The notes below the pieces were generated by a model that saw nothing but the letters and a program-made list of their open reading frames with translations, was not told where the DNA came from and did no database searches. Both the position numbers and the translations under genes were made by a program. From an uncultured Tessaracoccus sp. (GTDB taxonomy: Bacteria; Actinomycetota; Actinomycetes; Propionibacteriales; Propionibacteriaceae), in the NCBI RefSeq assembly GCF_947255005.1, contig NZ_CAMYFI010000061.1:1-13434 (forward strand): 13,434 bases of DNA, given 5' to 3'. Shown here piece by piece: positions 1 through 6,772 of the stretch (positions are counted from its first letter, which is position 1; each line of letters starts with the position of its first letter).

Positions 1-75
1 TTGGCGCTGTCAAGCGTTTAGACCAGCAGCATTGCAGAGGTCGTTACTTATTTGCCGCCTTGACACATCGCCAAC
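1..75. repeat. Imperfect inverted repeat at left edge, no gene seen in 1-88
   Basis: Bases 1-14 (TTGGCGCTGTCAAG) and 59-74 (CTTGACACATCGCCAA) are inverted copies. Six outer and seven inner bases match, with a 1-base versus 3-base interior difference, around a 44-base centre. No T-tract follows, so it does not look like a terminator of dgt. I see no coding region here. The left arm starts at the first base of the window, so it may continue outside. Function unknown. Confidence 0.4.
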
Positions 76-88
76 TGAGCGACGCCAC

Positions 89-1195
89 TCACGCGCCACG
101 CCCGATGCCGCGAGGCAGCTTCTTCGGGTCCCAGCTAAGCAGACGCTGCGCCTGCTCGAATGCGAACCGATCGGTCATGCCGCTCACGTACGTCACGGCA
201 CCACGGACCCGGTCGTCGACGCGGTGGCTCTCGGGCATCGCGTCGGGCCGCTCCATGTAGTGCTCCACCAATCCGCGCAACACCGCCACCACAGTCTTCG
301 ACTGCGCCACGGACTCGGGGCGGGTGTAGATGCGCTCGTAGTTGAAGCGTCGCAGTTCGGCGAGCGCTTCGGCTCTGAGCGGGTCGAGCCCGACGCGGCC
401 GGTAGTCATCGTCGTTTCGATCACACCGTTGATGAAGGTGGCAAGTTGTTCTCGACGGCTGCGCCCGGCCACTTCGGTGACGACAGCTGGGAGCTGATTG
501 ATATCGACGATGCCAGCGTGGATGGCGTCTTCGAGGTCGTGCGAGCAGTACGCGATGCGGTCGGCCCAGCTCACCAGCTCGCCCTCGATGGTCGACGGTG
601 CTGGCCTCGACCAGGAATGGTTGCGGATCCCGTCGAGAGTCTCCTCGCACAGATTCAGGCTCGTCAGCATCACATCCGCGCCCCAGGGGCCGTGATCGTA
701 GCCACCCTCGATGAACAGATCGAATGCGTCCTCGCTCGCGTGCCCGCCGGGCCCGTGGCCGCAGTCGTGCCCGAGCGCGATGGCGTCAGCCAGCGCAACA
801 TTGACGCCGATGCCCCGCGCCATGGCGACGGCACACTGCGCCACCTCGAGCGCGTGTGTGAGTCGCGTGCGTTGGTGATCCGTCGGGTACACCACCACCT
901 GCGTCTTCCCAGCGAGCCGGCGGAAGGCCGTCGAGTGCACGATCCTGTCACGGTCACGCTCGAAGCAGGTACGGAACGGGTCGGGCTCCTCGGGTGTTGC
1001 TCGGCTGCCCGCCCCCGTGGCGAAGGTAGCATTGGCGTCGAGTGTTTGCCGCTCCACATCCTCGCGGAACTCACGCCCGCGCTGCACGTTCTCGGCAGGA
1101 CCGACGTGGCTCGTCGCGTGGGCCGTGACCAACTCGTCGCCATGCCCGCGCATGGTGTTGGCCCACTGCTTGGCCCTCGGCAATGGCTCGTTCAC
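89..1195 (-). CDS. dgt: Deoxyguanosinetriphosphate triphosphohydrolase-like HD-domain protein
   Basis: The product (368 aa) is predicted to hydrolyse dNTPs to deoxynucleosides and triphosphate in the cytoplasm, helping control dNTP pools. The HD-domain metal ligands are visible: His114 (in RLTHALEV), His143-Asp144 (in LGHDCGHGPGGH) and Asp211 (in SWADRIAY). The segments HSTAFRRLAGKTQV (87-100) and NHSW..P (192-199) are typical of the bacterial dGTPase family. The start is GTG at 1195, supported by GGAGG at 1204-1208, eight bases upstream. It begins only 4 bp after the dusB stop, so the two genes are surely co-transcribed. Family membership is secure; nucleotide specificity cannot be read from sequence, and many dGTPase-like proteins accept several dNTPs. 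Confidence 0.93.
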   Translation of the reverse strand: MNEPLPRAKQWANTMRGHGDELVTAHATSHVGPAENVQRGREFREDVERQTLDANATFATGAGSRATPEEPDPFRTCFERDRDRIVHSTAFRRLAGKTQVVVYPTDHQRTRLTHALEVAQCAVAMARGIGVNVALADAIALGHDCGHGPGGHASEDAFDLFIEGGYDHGPWGADVMLTSLNLCEETLDGIRNHSWSRPAPSTIEGELVSWADRIAYCSHDLEDAIHAGIVDINQLPAVVTEVAGRSRREQLATFINGVIETTMTTGRVGLDPLRAEALAELRRFNYERIYTRPESVAQSKTVVAVLRGLVEHYMERPDAMPESHRVDDRVRGAVTYVSGMTDRFAFEQAQRLLSWDPKKLPRGIGRGA

Positions 1196-1199
1196 TGTC

Positions 1200-2342
1200 T
1201 CACCCTCCGCTGACGTCGAGTTCTGCTTCCTGGAGATTCAACTCGCAGCCGCTGGTGTCGTCGTACCATCCATGCGGCAACACCACTTTGCCACGGGGGC
1301 TCCCCTGCCTGCCTCGCGGCGTGCCGAGCTCTGCGACGGGAAACTCCGCGTCGGCATCGAGGCGCGCCACGAGTTGCTGGAGTTCTCCCATCGTCGAGAC
1401 CATCGCGAACTCCCGTCGGAGCTCCCCCACCGGATAGCCCTTGAAGTACCACGCCATGTGCTTGCGCAAATCGACGAGCCCGCGTTCACCGAAGTAGCCC
1501 TGCAGCAGTTCAGCGTGACGGAGAATCATCTCTCCCACCTGGCCCAGTGTGGGGCGCTTGCGGTTGGGGCTGCCCTGGAATGCGGCAGCGAGGTCGCCAA
1601 AGAGCCAGGGGCGTCCGAGGCACCCTCGCCCGATCACCACGCCGTCACACCCCGTCTCCTCCATCATCTTCAGAGCATCTTCGGCCTCCCAGATGTCCCC
1701 GTTACCAAGCACCGGAATGTCGACGGCCTGCTTGAGCTCAGCGATACGCGTCCAGTCGGCCTCCCCGGAGTATGCCTGCGCGACGGTGCGCCCATGCAGC
1801 GCGATCGCTGCGGCGCCCTCCTCTTGGGCAATGCGGCCTGCGTCCATGAAGGTCTCGTGATCGTCGTCGATGCCGATGCGGGTCTTGATCGTGACCGGAA
1901 TGCCAAACTCATCAGCGGCGCGCACGGTGGAGCGGATGATGGCACGCAGGCGATCTCGCTTGTAAGGCAGCACCCCGCCCCCACCGCGTCGGGTCACTTT
2001 CGGCACGGGGCACCCGAAGTTGAGATCGATGTGGTTGACGTCGAATTCTCGAGCGAGGATGCGGGCGGCGTCGGCCATCACGTCGGCGTCTACGCCGTAG
2101 AGTTGGACCGAGCGAATCTTCTCGCCAGGGTCAAACTGAAGCATGGTGCGGGTCTTCGAATCACCGCACACCAGCGCCCGGGAAGTGATCATCTCGCACA
2201 CATACAGCCCTGCACCCTGCTCGCGGCAGAGCTGCCGATACGCCGCATTCGTCACGCCAGCCATCGGCGCCAGTACGACCGGCAGTTCCACCACGACGGC
2301 GTCGCGCCGGCTGGGCGCATGCAGATGCAAGGGCGTAGACAT
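1200..2342 (-). CDS. dusB: tRNA-dihydrouridine synthase (DusB/NifR3 type)
   Basis: This flavoenzyme (380 aa) reduces uridine to dihydrouridine in the D-loop of tRNA using NADPH. The FMN TIM barrel begins with VLAPMAGVTNAAYR (23-36). The catalytic cysteine is Cys111 in NFGCPVPK, followed by the family's glycine-rich RRGGGG segment (118-123). Phosphate-binding loops GNGDI (213-217) and VIGRGCLGRPW (236-246) are present, as is HGRT (183-186). The C-terminal helical tRNA-binding region follows. Start ATG at 2342 has GGAAGGA at 2347-2353. Only 36 bp separate it from the ROK gene upstream and I see no convincing promoter there, so transcription may come through from the sugar operon. The DusB subgroup is inferred from overall resemblance; the Dus family is certain. 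Confidence 0.93.
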   Translation of the reverse strand: MSTPLHLHAPSRRDAVVVELPVVLAPMAGVTNAAYRQLCREQGAGLYVCEMITSRALVCGDSKTRTMLQFDPGEKIRSVQLYGVDADVMADAARILAREFDVNHIDLNFGCPVPKVTRRGGGGVLPYKRDRLRAIIRSTVRAADEFGIPVTIKTRIGIDDDHETFMDAGRIAQEEGAAAIALHGRTVAQAYSGEADWTRIAELKQAVDIPVLGNGDIWEAEDALKMMEETGCDGVVIGRGCLGRPWLFGDLAAAFQGSPNRKRPTLGQVGEMILRHAELLQGYFGERGLVDLRKHMAWYFKGYPVGELRREFAMVSTMGELQQLVARLDADAEFPVAELGTPRGRQGSPRGKVVLPHGWYDDTSGCELNLQEAELDVSGG

Positions 2343-2378
2343 AGGATCCTTCCGAGAATGCGACCCTCCAAGACTGCC

Positions 2379-3479
2379 TCAGGCTTCAAGCAGCAGCCTA
2401 ATTGCCAGCCCAGCAGCACCTCGCGCCCAGTCTGTGAACTCGAGCTGTTTCACCAAGATTTCAGGAGGATCCACGTCATGCTGAGCAACCCAATCGAGGC
2501 TCCTCTGAAACTCATTCCAGTGCCGGTCGAGTAACCAGATTCCCTCTCCAGAAAGCAGGATTCGCTCTGGGCTCCACGTGTGGCGCGCGACGACAACGAG
2601 ATCAGCTAACGCCCTTGCCGCCTCAGCCAAAGCAGTCTCAGCGAGTGGTTCTGACCCCATACGAAGATCTTCGATACTCACGCTTCTACCAACGGCGGCG
2701 CTTGCGAGTTGCAGTATCCCAGCTGTGGACAGCACGTCCTGAAAATTCCGTCCATCACGGCACCATAGATCACCCATCATTCCGTTGAACCCTTGATGGC
2801 CGATGGCGAGCTTTCCTCCAACAACCGCCCCAGCACCAATACCGGAGCCGATCGTAATGACGGCGAAGTTCTCCGTACCTCGACCAAGCCCGACCCAATG
2901 CTGCGCGAGCGTCAATGCATCCACGTCGTTCGCTGTGGTACAAGGCAGCCCAGTAGCAGCACTCACTTGGTGGGAGAAGTTGCACTCGTGCCACCCCAGC
3001 AGCACGGCCCCGCGCACTGTCCCAAAGGGATCAACAGCACCGCCGAGGCTTACACCTACCGCGGAAATATCGTCGGCAGTGCGAACCTCGCTCACGAGAG
3101 CTTCGAGCGCACTCACTGTGGTCTGCGGCGACGAAGTATCCGCTGGGCGCACCACGGTTGCTCGCACATCCCCGCCAATTCCAGTCACGACGGCGTGAAG
3201 CTCCCCAGGGATGACCTTGACGCCCAGCACGAACGCGGACGCATCATTCACAACCAGAGACTGGGCAGGCCTACCCAATTCACCCTGCTCCGGCTCTAGC
3301 TCGGCGAGGTACCCCTCCGCAATGAGTGGGCGGATAATACGACTCAGCGACGGCTTACTGAGGCAGAGGCGATGTGTGAGATCCCGGCGGGAAACTGGAC
3401 CTTGTTGGAGAACCAATTGCAGTACACGCCGCGAACTCTCGTCGAGTTCCCGAATCTGTCGACGGGCGATAGGGGTCAT
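2379..3479 (-). CDS. ROK-family transcriptional regulator of the alpha-galactoside operon
   Basis: This 366-aa protein has an N-terminal winged helix-turn-helix (about 16-65; QGPVSRRDLTHRLCLSKPSL is the HTH) and a C-terminal ROK domain (about 83-366) with VGVSLGGAVD (141-150), NDVDALTLAQHWVGLGRG (184-201) and ITIGSGIGAGAVV (208-220). ROK repressors of this architecture bind sugars through the kinase-like domain and release DNA. The usual zinc-site pattern C-x-C-G-x-x-G-C after GH (227-228) is degenerate: only Cys240 remains. The kinase D-x-G-(G/T)-T phosphate loop is also replaced (LGVKVIPG, 85-92), as expected for a regulator. The ATG overlaps the stop of the binding-protein gene in ATGA, so it is translationally coupled as the last gene of the sugar cassette. 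It probably binds the palindrome at 8940-8982; this is inferred. Confidence 0.88.
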   Translation of the reverse strand: MTPIARRQIRELDESSRRVLQLVLQQGPVSRRDLTHRLCLSKPSLSRIIRPLIAEGYLAELEPEQGELGRPAQSLVVNDASAFVLGVKVIPGELHAVVTGIGGDVRATVVRPADTSSPQTTVSALEALVSEVRTADDISAVGVSLGGAVDPFGTVRGAVLLGWHECNFSHQVSAATGLPCTTANDVDALTLAQHWVGLGRGTENFAVITIGSGIGAGAVVGGKLAIGHQGFNGMMGDLWCRDGRNFQDVLSTAGILQLASAAVGRSVSIEDLRMGSEPLAETALAEAARALADLVVVARHTWSPERILLSGEGIWLLDRHWNEFQRSLDWVAQHDVDPPEILVKQLEFTDWARGAAGLAIRLLLEA

Positions 3480-4846
3480 GAATCGGTGAGCTCCAACAGG
3501 CTATTTAACTGGGCATTGAGCGCCGTAAGTGAGGAGGCGTCCTCCTTCCCAGTGTAGATGGCTTCCATCTGTGGGATGGTTAGCGCACTAATATCAGCCG
3601 CTTGGCGAGTGACAGGCATGAGTTGAGTAGTGCCTTCATCGACGTGCGTCGTAAATGCGGTGACGTCGAGGCCAGCCTCCTTGCGGACAGCAAGCGAACG
3701 TTCAGTTGCTTCGGTTCTAGCGGGGAAAACAACTCCGGCCTCGGCAACGATGTTTTGGCACTCTGCCCCAGAAAGATACGCCACCCAACGCGCCGAACCC
3801 TCAGGATTATCCGTAAATCTGGTAACAGAATCCGCCAGCCCATTAAACATTGAGCTACGTTTCCCTGACGGACCCATGGGAGTGGGGGCGATATGGAGAT
3901 CGGCCTTGGCTTGCGACGTGAAGCTGGAAATCATCCAAGACCCATTGGGGGCAAGCACTGCCCTACCTGCCGCCCACTGCTGGTAACTTCCAGTCAGCCC
4001 GCCAAAGGTATCGTACTTCGGCATATAGCCTTTTTCAGCCAAGCCAAAATACCACTTGAGGGTTTTCTGAAACTCAGGATCATCGAATCGGAACTTCGTT
4101 GCCCAAGGATTTTTATCTGTCGGTTCCCAATGTGGCAATGATCCGGTGTAGAGCGACCACTGTGTCTGCCCGAAGGTGTCTCCCCCCGCCCCTTCGGATG
4201 CCAAACCAAAGATCTGCACATTATTCTTGTCGAATCCCGGTTCGTCACCGCGAACCCCGTTCTTATCAACGGTGAGATGAGCGATGATCTCCTCGAACGT
4301 TCCGCCATCGTCTGGGTTCCAGGTCATAGTACGTAGTTGCTCTTCGGTGATACCAGCTGCATCCGTGACGTTCTTGTCATAGAAGTAGCCCACCGTATCC
4401 CAGTCTTTGGGAGCACCATAGCGGTGCCCATCCTGACCTTTCCAGAGTTCCGCTAAGTCACCCGCATAGTCAGAATCTTTGATCCCCTTCGTGGGCTCGA
4501 GTTCATCAAGCGGAAGCAGGACGTCAAGGTCAACATACTGAGGAAATTGTTTGAGATGGTTGGTAAATACATCCGGCGCTTGATCGGCAACAAACCCTGC
4601 GGTGAGTTTGCTCCAGTAATCGTCCCAGCTAAACTGCTTGATCCGTATTTTGAGATCGGGGTTCTGCTGCTCGAATTGGTCTGCGCACCGCTGATACCCT
4701 GGTTGTTGCGCCGAGTCCCACAGCCAGTACTCAATAGTTCCATCACCGGCGCCTTTGGTGGGTTGACTAGAACAGCCAGCAGCCAAAATCAGAGTTGTGA
4801 TAGCGCCAGTCGCGGCAGCGCGAATGAGGTTGCGACGTTGTTTCAT
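3476..4846 (-). CDS. Sugar ABC transporter substrate-binding lipoprotein
   Basis: A 456-aa extracytoplasmic binding protein of the MalE/UgpB-like class for carbohydrate uptake. The N-terminus is a lipoprotein signal peptide: basic MKQRRN, a hydrophobic stretch, and the lipobox LAAGC with Cys25 as the lipidation site. The mature protein has the family's features, including EYWLWDS near the start, APDVFTNH, the YGAPKDWDTVGYFYDKNV strand region and a central aromatic-rich region suited to sugar stacking. I chose ATG 4846 because GAGGAAA lies 8-9 bases upstream. A GTG at 4861 would add five residues but has only a weak ribosome site and would overlap the permease stop. Genes upstream encode both permeases, and an alpha-galactosidase shares the operon, so an alpha-galactoside ligand is likely but not proven. 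GC is lower here than in the housekeeping genes. Confidence 0.9.
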   Translation of the reverse strand: MKQRRNLIRAAATGAITTLILAAGCSSQPTKGAGDGTIEYWLWDSAQQPGYQRCADQFEQQNPDLKIRIKQFSWDDYWSKLTAGFVADQAPDVFTNHLKQFPQYVDLDVLLPLDELEPTKGIKDSDYAGDLAELWKGQDGHRYGAPKDWDTVGYFYDKNVTDAAGITEEQLRTMTWNPDDGGTFEEIIAHLTVDKNGVRGDEPGFDKNNVQIFGLASEGAGGDTFGQTQWSLYTGSLPHWEPTDKNPWATKFRFDDPEFQKTLKWYFGLAEKGYMPKYDTFGGLTGSYQQWAAGRAVLAPNGSWMISSFTSQAKADLHIAPTPMGPSGKRSSMFNGLADSVTRFTDNPEGSARWVAYLSGAECQNIVAEAGVVFPARTEATERSLAVRKEAGLDVTAFTTHVDEGTTQLMPVTRQAADISALTIPQMEAIYTGKEDASSLTALNAQLNSLLELTDS

Positions 4847-4860
4847 GATACGTTTCCTCA
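4847..4860 (-). promoter_or_regulatory. Ribosome binding site deciding the binding-protein start
   Basis: Read on the minus strand, GAGGAAA (plus 4853-4859) includes part of the stop codon of the upstream permease gene and sits 6-9 bases before ATG 4846. It supports ATG 4846 over GTG 4861 and suggests reinitiation after the permease stop. Confidence 0.65.
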
Positions 4861-5808
4861 CTTGATTCCGGTGAAGCCGATGGAGTTAACAATGCGCTTG
4901 GCGAAGCAGGCGAACAGCACCAACATCGGCAACGCGGCGATGAGTGTCGCAGCCATCAGACCAGACCAGTCTGGACCAGTCTGCGGGGTCTGCGCTCGGA
5001 AGATACCAAGCCCGACGGTCAGCACTGTGGACCGCTCCGAATAGGAAACCATGAGCGGCCAGAAGTAGTCATTCCACGACGTGATGAAGGTCAACAGCGA
5101 CACCGTGGCGATGGGCGCTGACGACATGGGGATGATGAGGCGGAAGAAGTTTCCCAGCTTGCTAGAGCCATCAATGAGCGCAGCCTCTTCAACTTCGATG
5201 GGGACGTTCATGAAAAACTGCCGAAGGAAGAACACGGTAAACGGCGCCATCAACATGGTCGGCAGGGAGATCCCCAGCAGAGTATCGATAAGGCCGAGTT
5301 CCTTAATCAGCACGAAGTTGGGCAGGAACGTGAAGATGGTAGGAACCATCAGTCCACCCAAGAACAAGGCATACACCAAGTTCCTTCCCTTCCAATGCAG
5401 CCTCGAGAACGCGTACGCTGCCGTAGCTGAGAAGAACACCTGACCGATGGTAACCATCGTGGCGACGAGGAAACTGTTAACGAGATAGCGCCAGAACTGG
5501 ACCTGCTGGCCAGAACCGCCTTGCGCCAGCGATTCTTCAGCGCTTTGCAATCCGAGCACTCGTGCAAACCCGCCAGTATTGAACTCCACAGGTAGCCAAC
5601 TCGTCGAGCCTGCGTACAGCGCGTGGTTTGAAGAAAGCGCAGTTCGAAGCATCCAGTAGAAAGGAAACAGGCTGACGAAGATGATCAGCACCATCGCCGT
5701 CCAAGCAACGATTCTCCCCACAGGCCAGCGTCGCGGAGAGCGAGTGGGAGCTTTGGGGGTATCATCGTCGACAACAGAAGTAGTTGTTGCTGCAGCTAGG
5801 GACATCAT
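4858..5808 (-). CDS. Carbohydrate ABC transporter permease, MalG type
   Basis: An integral membrane subunit of 316 aa. A long charged cytoplasmic N-terminus (1-32) precedes the first membrane segment (about 33-55), with further hydrophobic segments near 108-135, 145-168, 176-198, 232-252 and 284-304. The EAA loop that contacts the ATPase is at about 207-227 (EEAALIDGSSKLGNFFRLII), and the C-terminus GFTGIK matches the MalG-type ending. Two ATG codons (5808 and 5805) follow each other. GAGG at 5812-5815 is 3 or 6 bases away, so 5805 may be the real start. It begins 5 bp after the partner permease gene. Its heterodimer partner is the product of 5814-6731. Confidence 0.92.
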   Translation of the reverse strand: MMSLAAATTTSVVDDDTPKAPTRSPRRWPVGRIVAWTAMVLIIFVSLFPFYWMLRTALSSNHALYAGSTSWLPVEFNTGGFARVLGLQSAEESLAQGGSGQQVQFWRYLVNSFLVATMVTIGQVFFSATAAYAFSRLHWKGRNLVYALFLGGLMVPTIFTFLPNFVLIKELGLIDTLLGISLPTMLMAPFTVFFLRQFFMNVPIEVEEAALIDGSSKLGNFFRLIIPMSSAPIATVSLLTFITSWNDYFWPLMVSYSERSTVLTVGLGIFRAQTPQTGPDWSGLMAATLIAALPMLVLFACFAKRIVNSIGFTGIK

Positions 5809-5813
5809 GGGCC

Positions 5814-6731
5814 TCAGTTCAGGTCAGTCTCGCCAGCACGCATCAGGCGGTACTGGACAATGGAGACGATGAGCAGGATGACCAACAAGGCCACCGAAAG
5901 TGCAGACGCGTAGCCGAACTGGAAACGTCCGAACGCCATATCGTAAATGTAGAGTTGCAGAACTCGCGACGAGTTGACTGGGCCACCCGACGTGGTCACC
6001 GCCACCGTATCGAACACCTGAAACGATCCGATAACAGTCATGATGAGCACCAACGCCAGGATTGGGCGGAGTAGCGGAATGGTGATTTTCCTGAACATAC
6101 TCCATTCAGAGGCGCCATCGACTCGTCCCGCTTCATAGACACTTTCTGGAATCGACTGCAGCCCGGCGAAAATGAGCAGTGCCGTATATCCCATGTGCCG
6201 CCAAACATTAATTAAGGCAATAGTGGGAATGACATACGCTTCATCAGCTAAAAAGGGGATTCGATTGAGACCGATAGCAGAGATGATTTGGTTCGCTACA
6301 CCCAGCTGGGTATCCAAAATCCAGAGGAACAGCAAGGCGGCGACGACGTTTGAGACGAGGTACGGGGTCAACACAATCGAACGGATGAACGTCGATTTTG
6401 TCAGCCGATGCATAAGTACCGCAATCAGCAAGGCGACAATGGTCTGTACACCGATGTTGATTACGACGTACTCGATGGTCACCCAAGCAGCATTCCAAAA
6501 TATTGGGTCCTTCGCCATGCGGATATAATTGTTAAATCCGACGAAACTTGGCTCAGTGAGAAGGTTGAAATCAGTGAAGCTCAACCAAATTCCCCGAGCC
6601 AATGGCCAGAGCAAAAAGAGCACCAACCCAATGGATGCGGGTAGAATCATGAGTAGTGCGAGCTTGAGGTCGCCGAGACGACCTCGGCGGTTTCTGCTCA
6701 CAGCAGTGGTTGCTGGAATAGTCGTTGACAT
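5814..6731 (-). CDS. Carbohydrate ABC transporter permease, MalF type
   Basis: A 305-aa inner-membrane subunit pairing with the MalG-type permease. It shows a short basic N-terminus, a first membrane segment at about 22-45 ending in LLWPLARGIWLSFTDFN (a hallmark of this subfamily), further hydrophobic segments near 85-107, 118-140, 168-190, 222-242 and 275-295, and an EAA loop at 199-219 (YEAGRVDGASEW...ITIP). The ATG at 6731 has GGAG at 6738-6741, six bases upstream. It lies 41 bp downstream of the alpha-galactosidase gene. No ATP-binding subunit is encoded in the window; in actinobacteria such permeases commonly share a genome-encoded MsiK-like ATPase. Part of the gene is AT-rich for this genome (the 60-base line at 6181 is about 45% GC by hand count). 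Confidence 0.92.
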   Translation of the reverse strand: MSTTIPATTAVSRNRRGRLGDLKLALLMILPASIGLVLFLLWPLARGIWLSFTDFNLLTEPSFVGFNNYIRMAKDPIFWNAAWVTIEYVVINIGVQTIVALLIAVLMHRLTKSTFIRSIVLTPYLVSNVVAALLFLWILDTQLGVANQIISAIGLNRIPFLADEAYVIPTIALINVWRHMGYTALLIFAGLQSIPESVYEAGRVDGASEWSMFRKITIPLLRPILALVLIMTVIGSFQVFDTVAVTTSGGPVNSSRVLQLYIYDMAFGRFQFGYASALSVALLVILLIVSIVQYRLMRAGETDLN

Positions 6732-6772
6732 TCATATCTCCATTGATGAGGAATGTGGTTATGTGGCGGCTC

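Noticed and set aside
32..1213. Long plus-strand open frame of 393 codons opposite dgt
   Set aside because: It mirrors the GC-rich dgt gene, its translation is rich in Arg/His/Val without a recognisable domain, and dgt on the other strand has intact catalytic motifs and a ribosome site.
1017..2534. Plus-strand open frame of 505 codons opposite dusB
   Set aside because: It is antisense to the clear Dus motifs and runs across the dusB/ROK and dgt/dusB junctions; it has no family resemblance.
4847..4861. GTG 4861 as start of the binding protein
   Set aside because: The ribosome site is weak, it overlaps the permease stop, and ATG 4846 has GAGGAAA at good distance and gives a normal signal peptide.
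6208..6218. ATTAATTAA-like palindrome inside the MalF-type permease gene as a second operator
   Set aside because: It lacks the long outer arms and the 9-bp spacing of the promoter palindrome and lies mid-gene in an AT-rich stretch.
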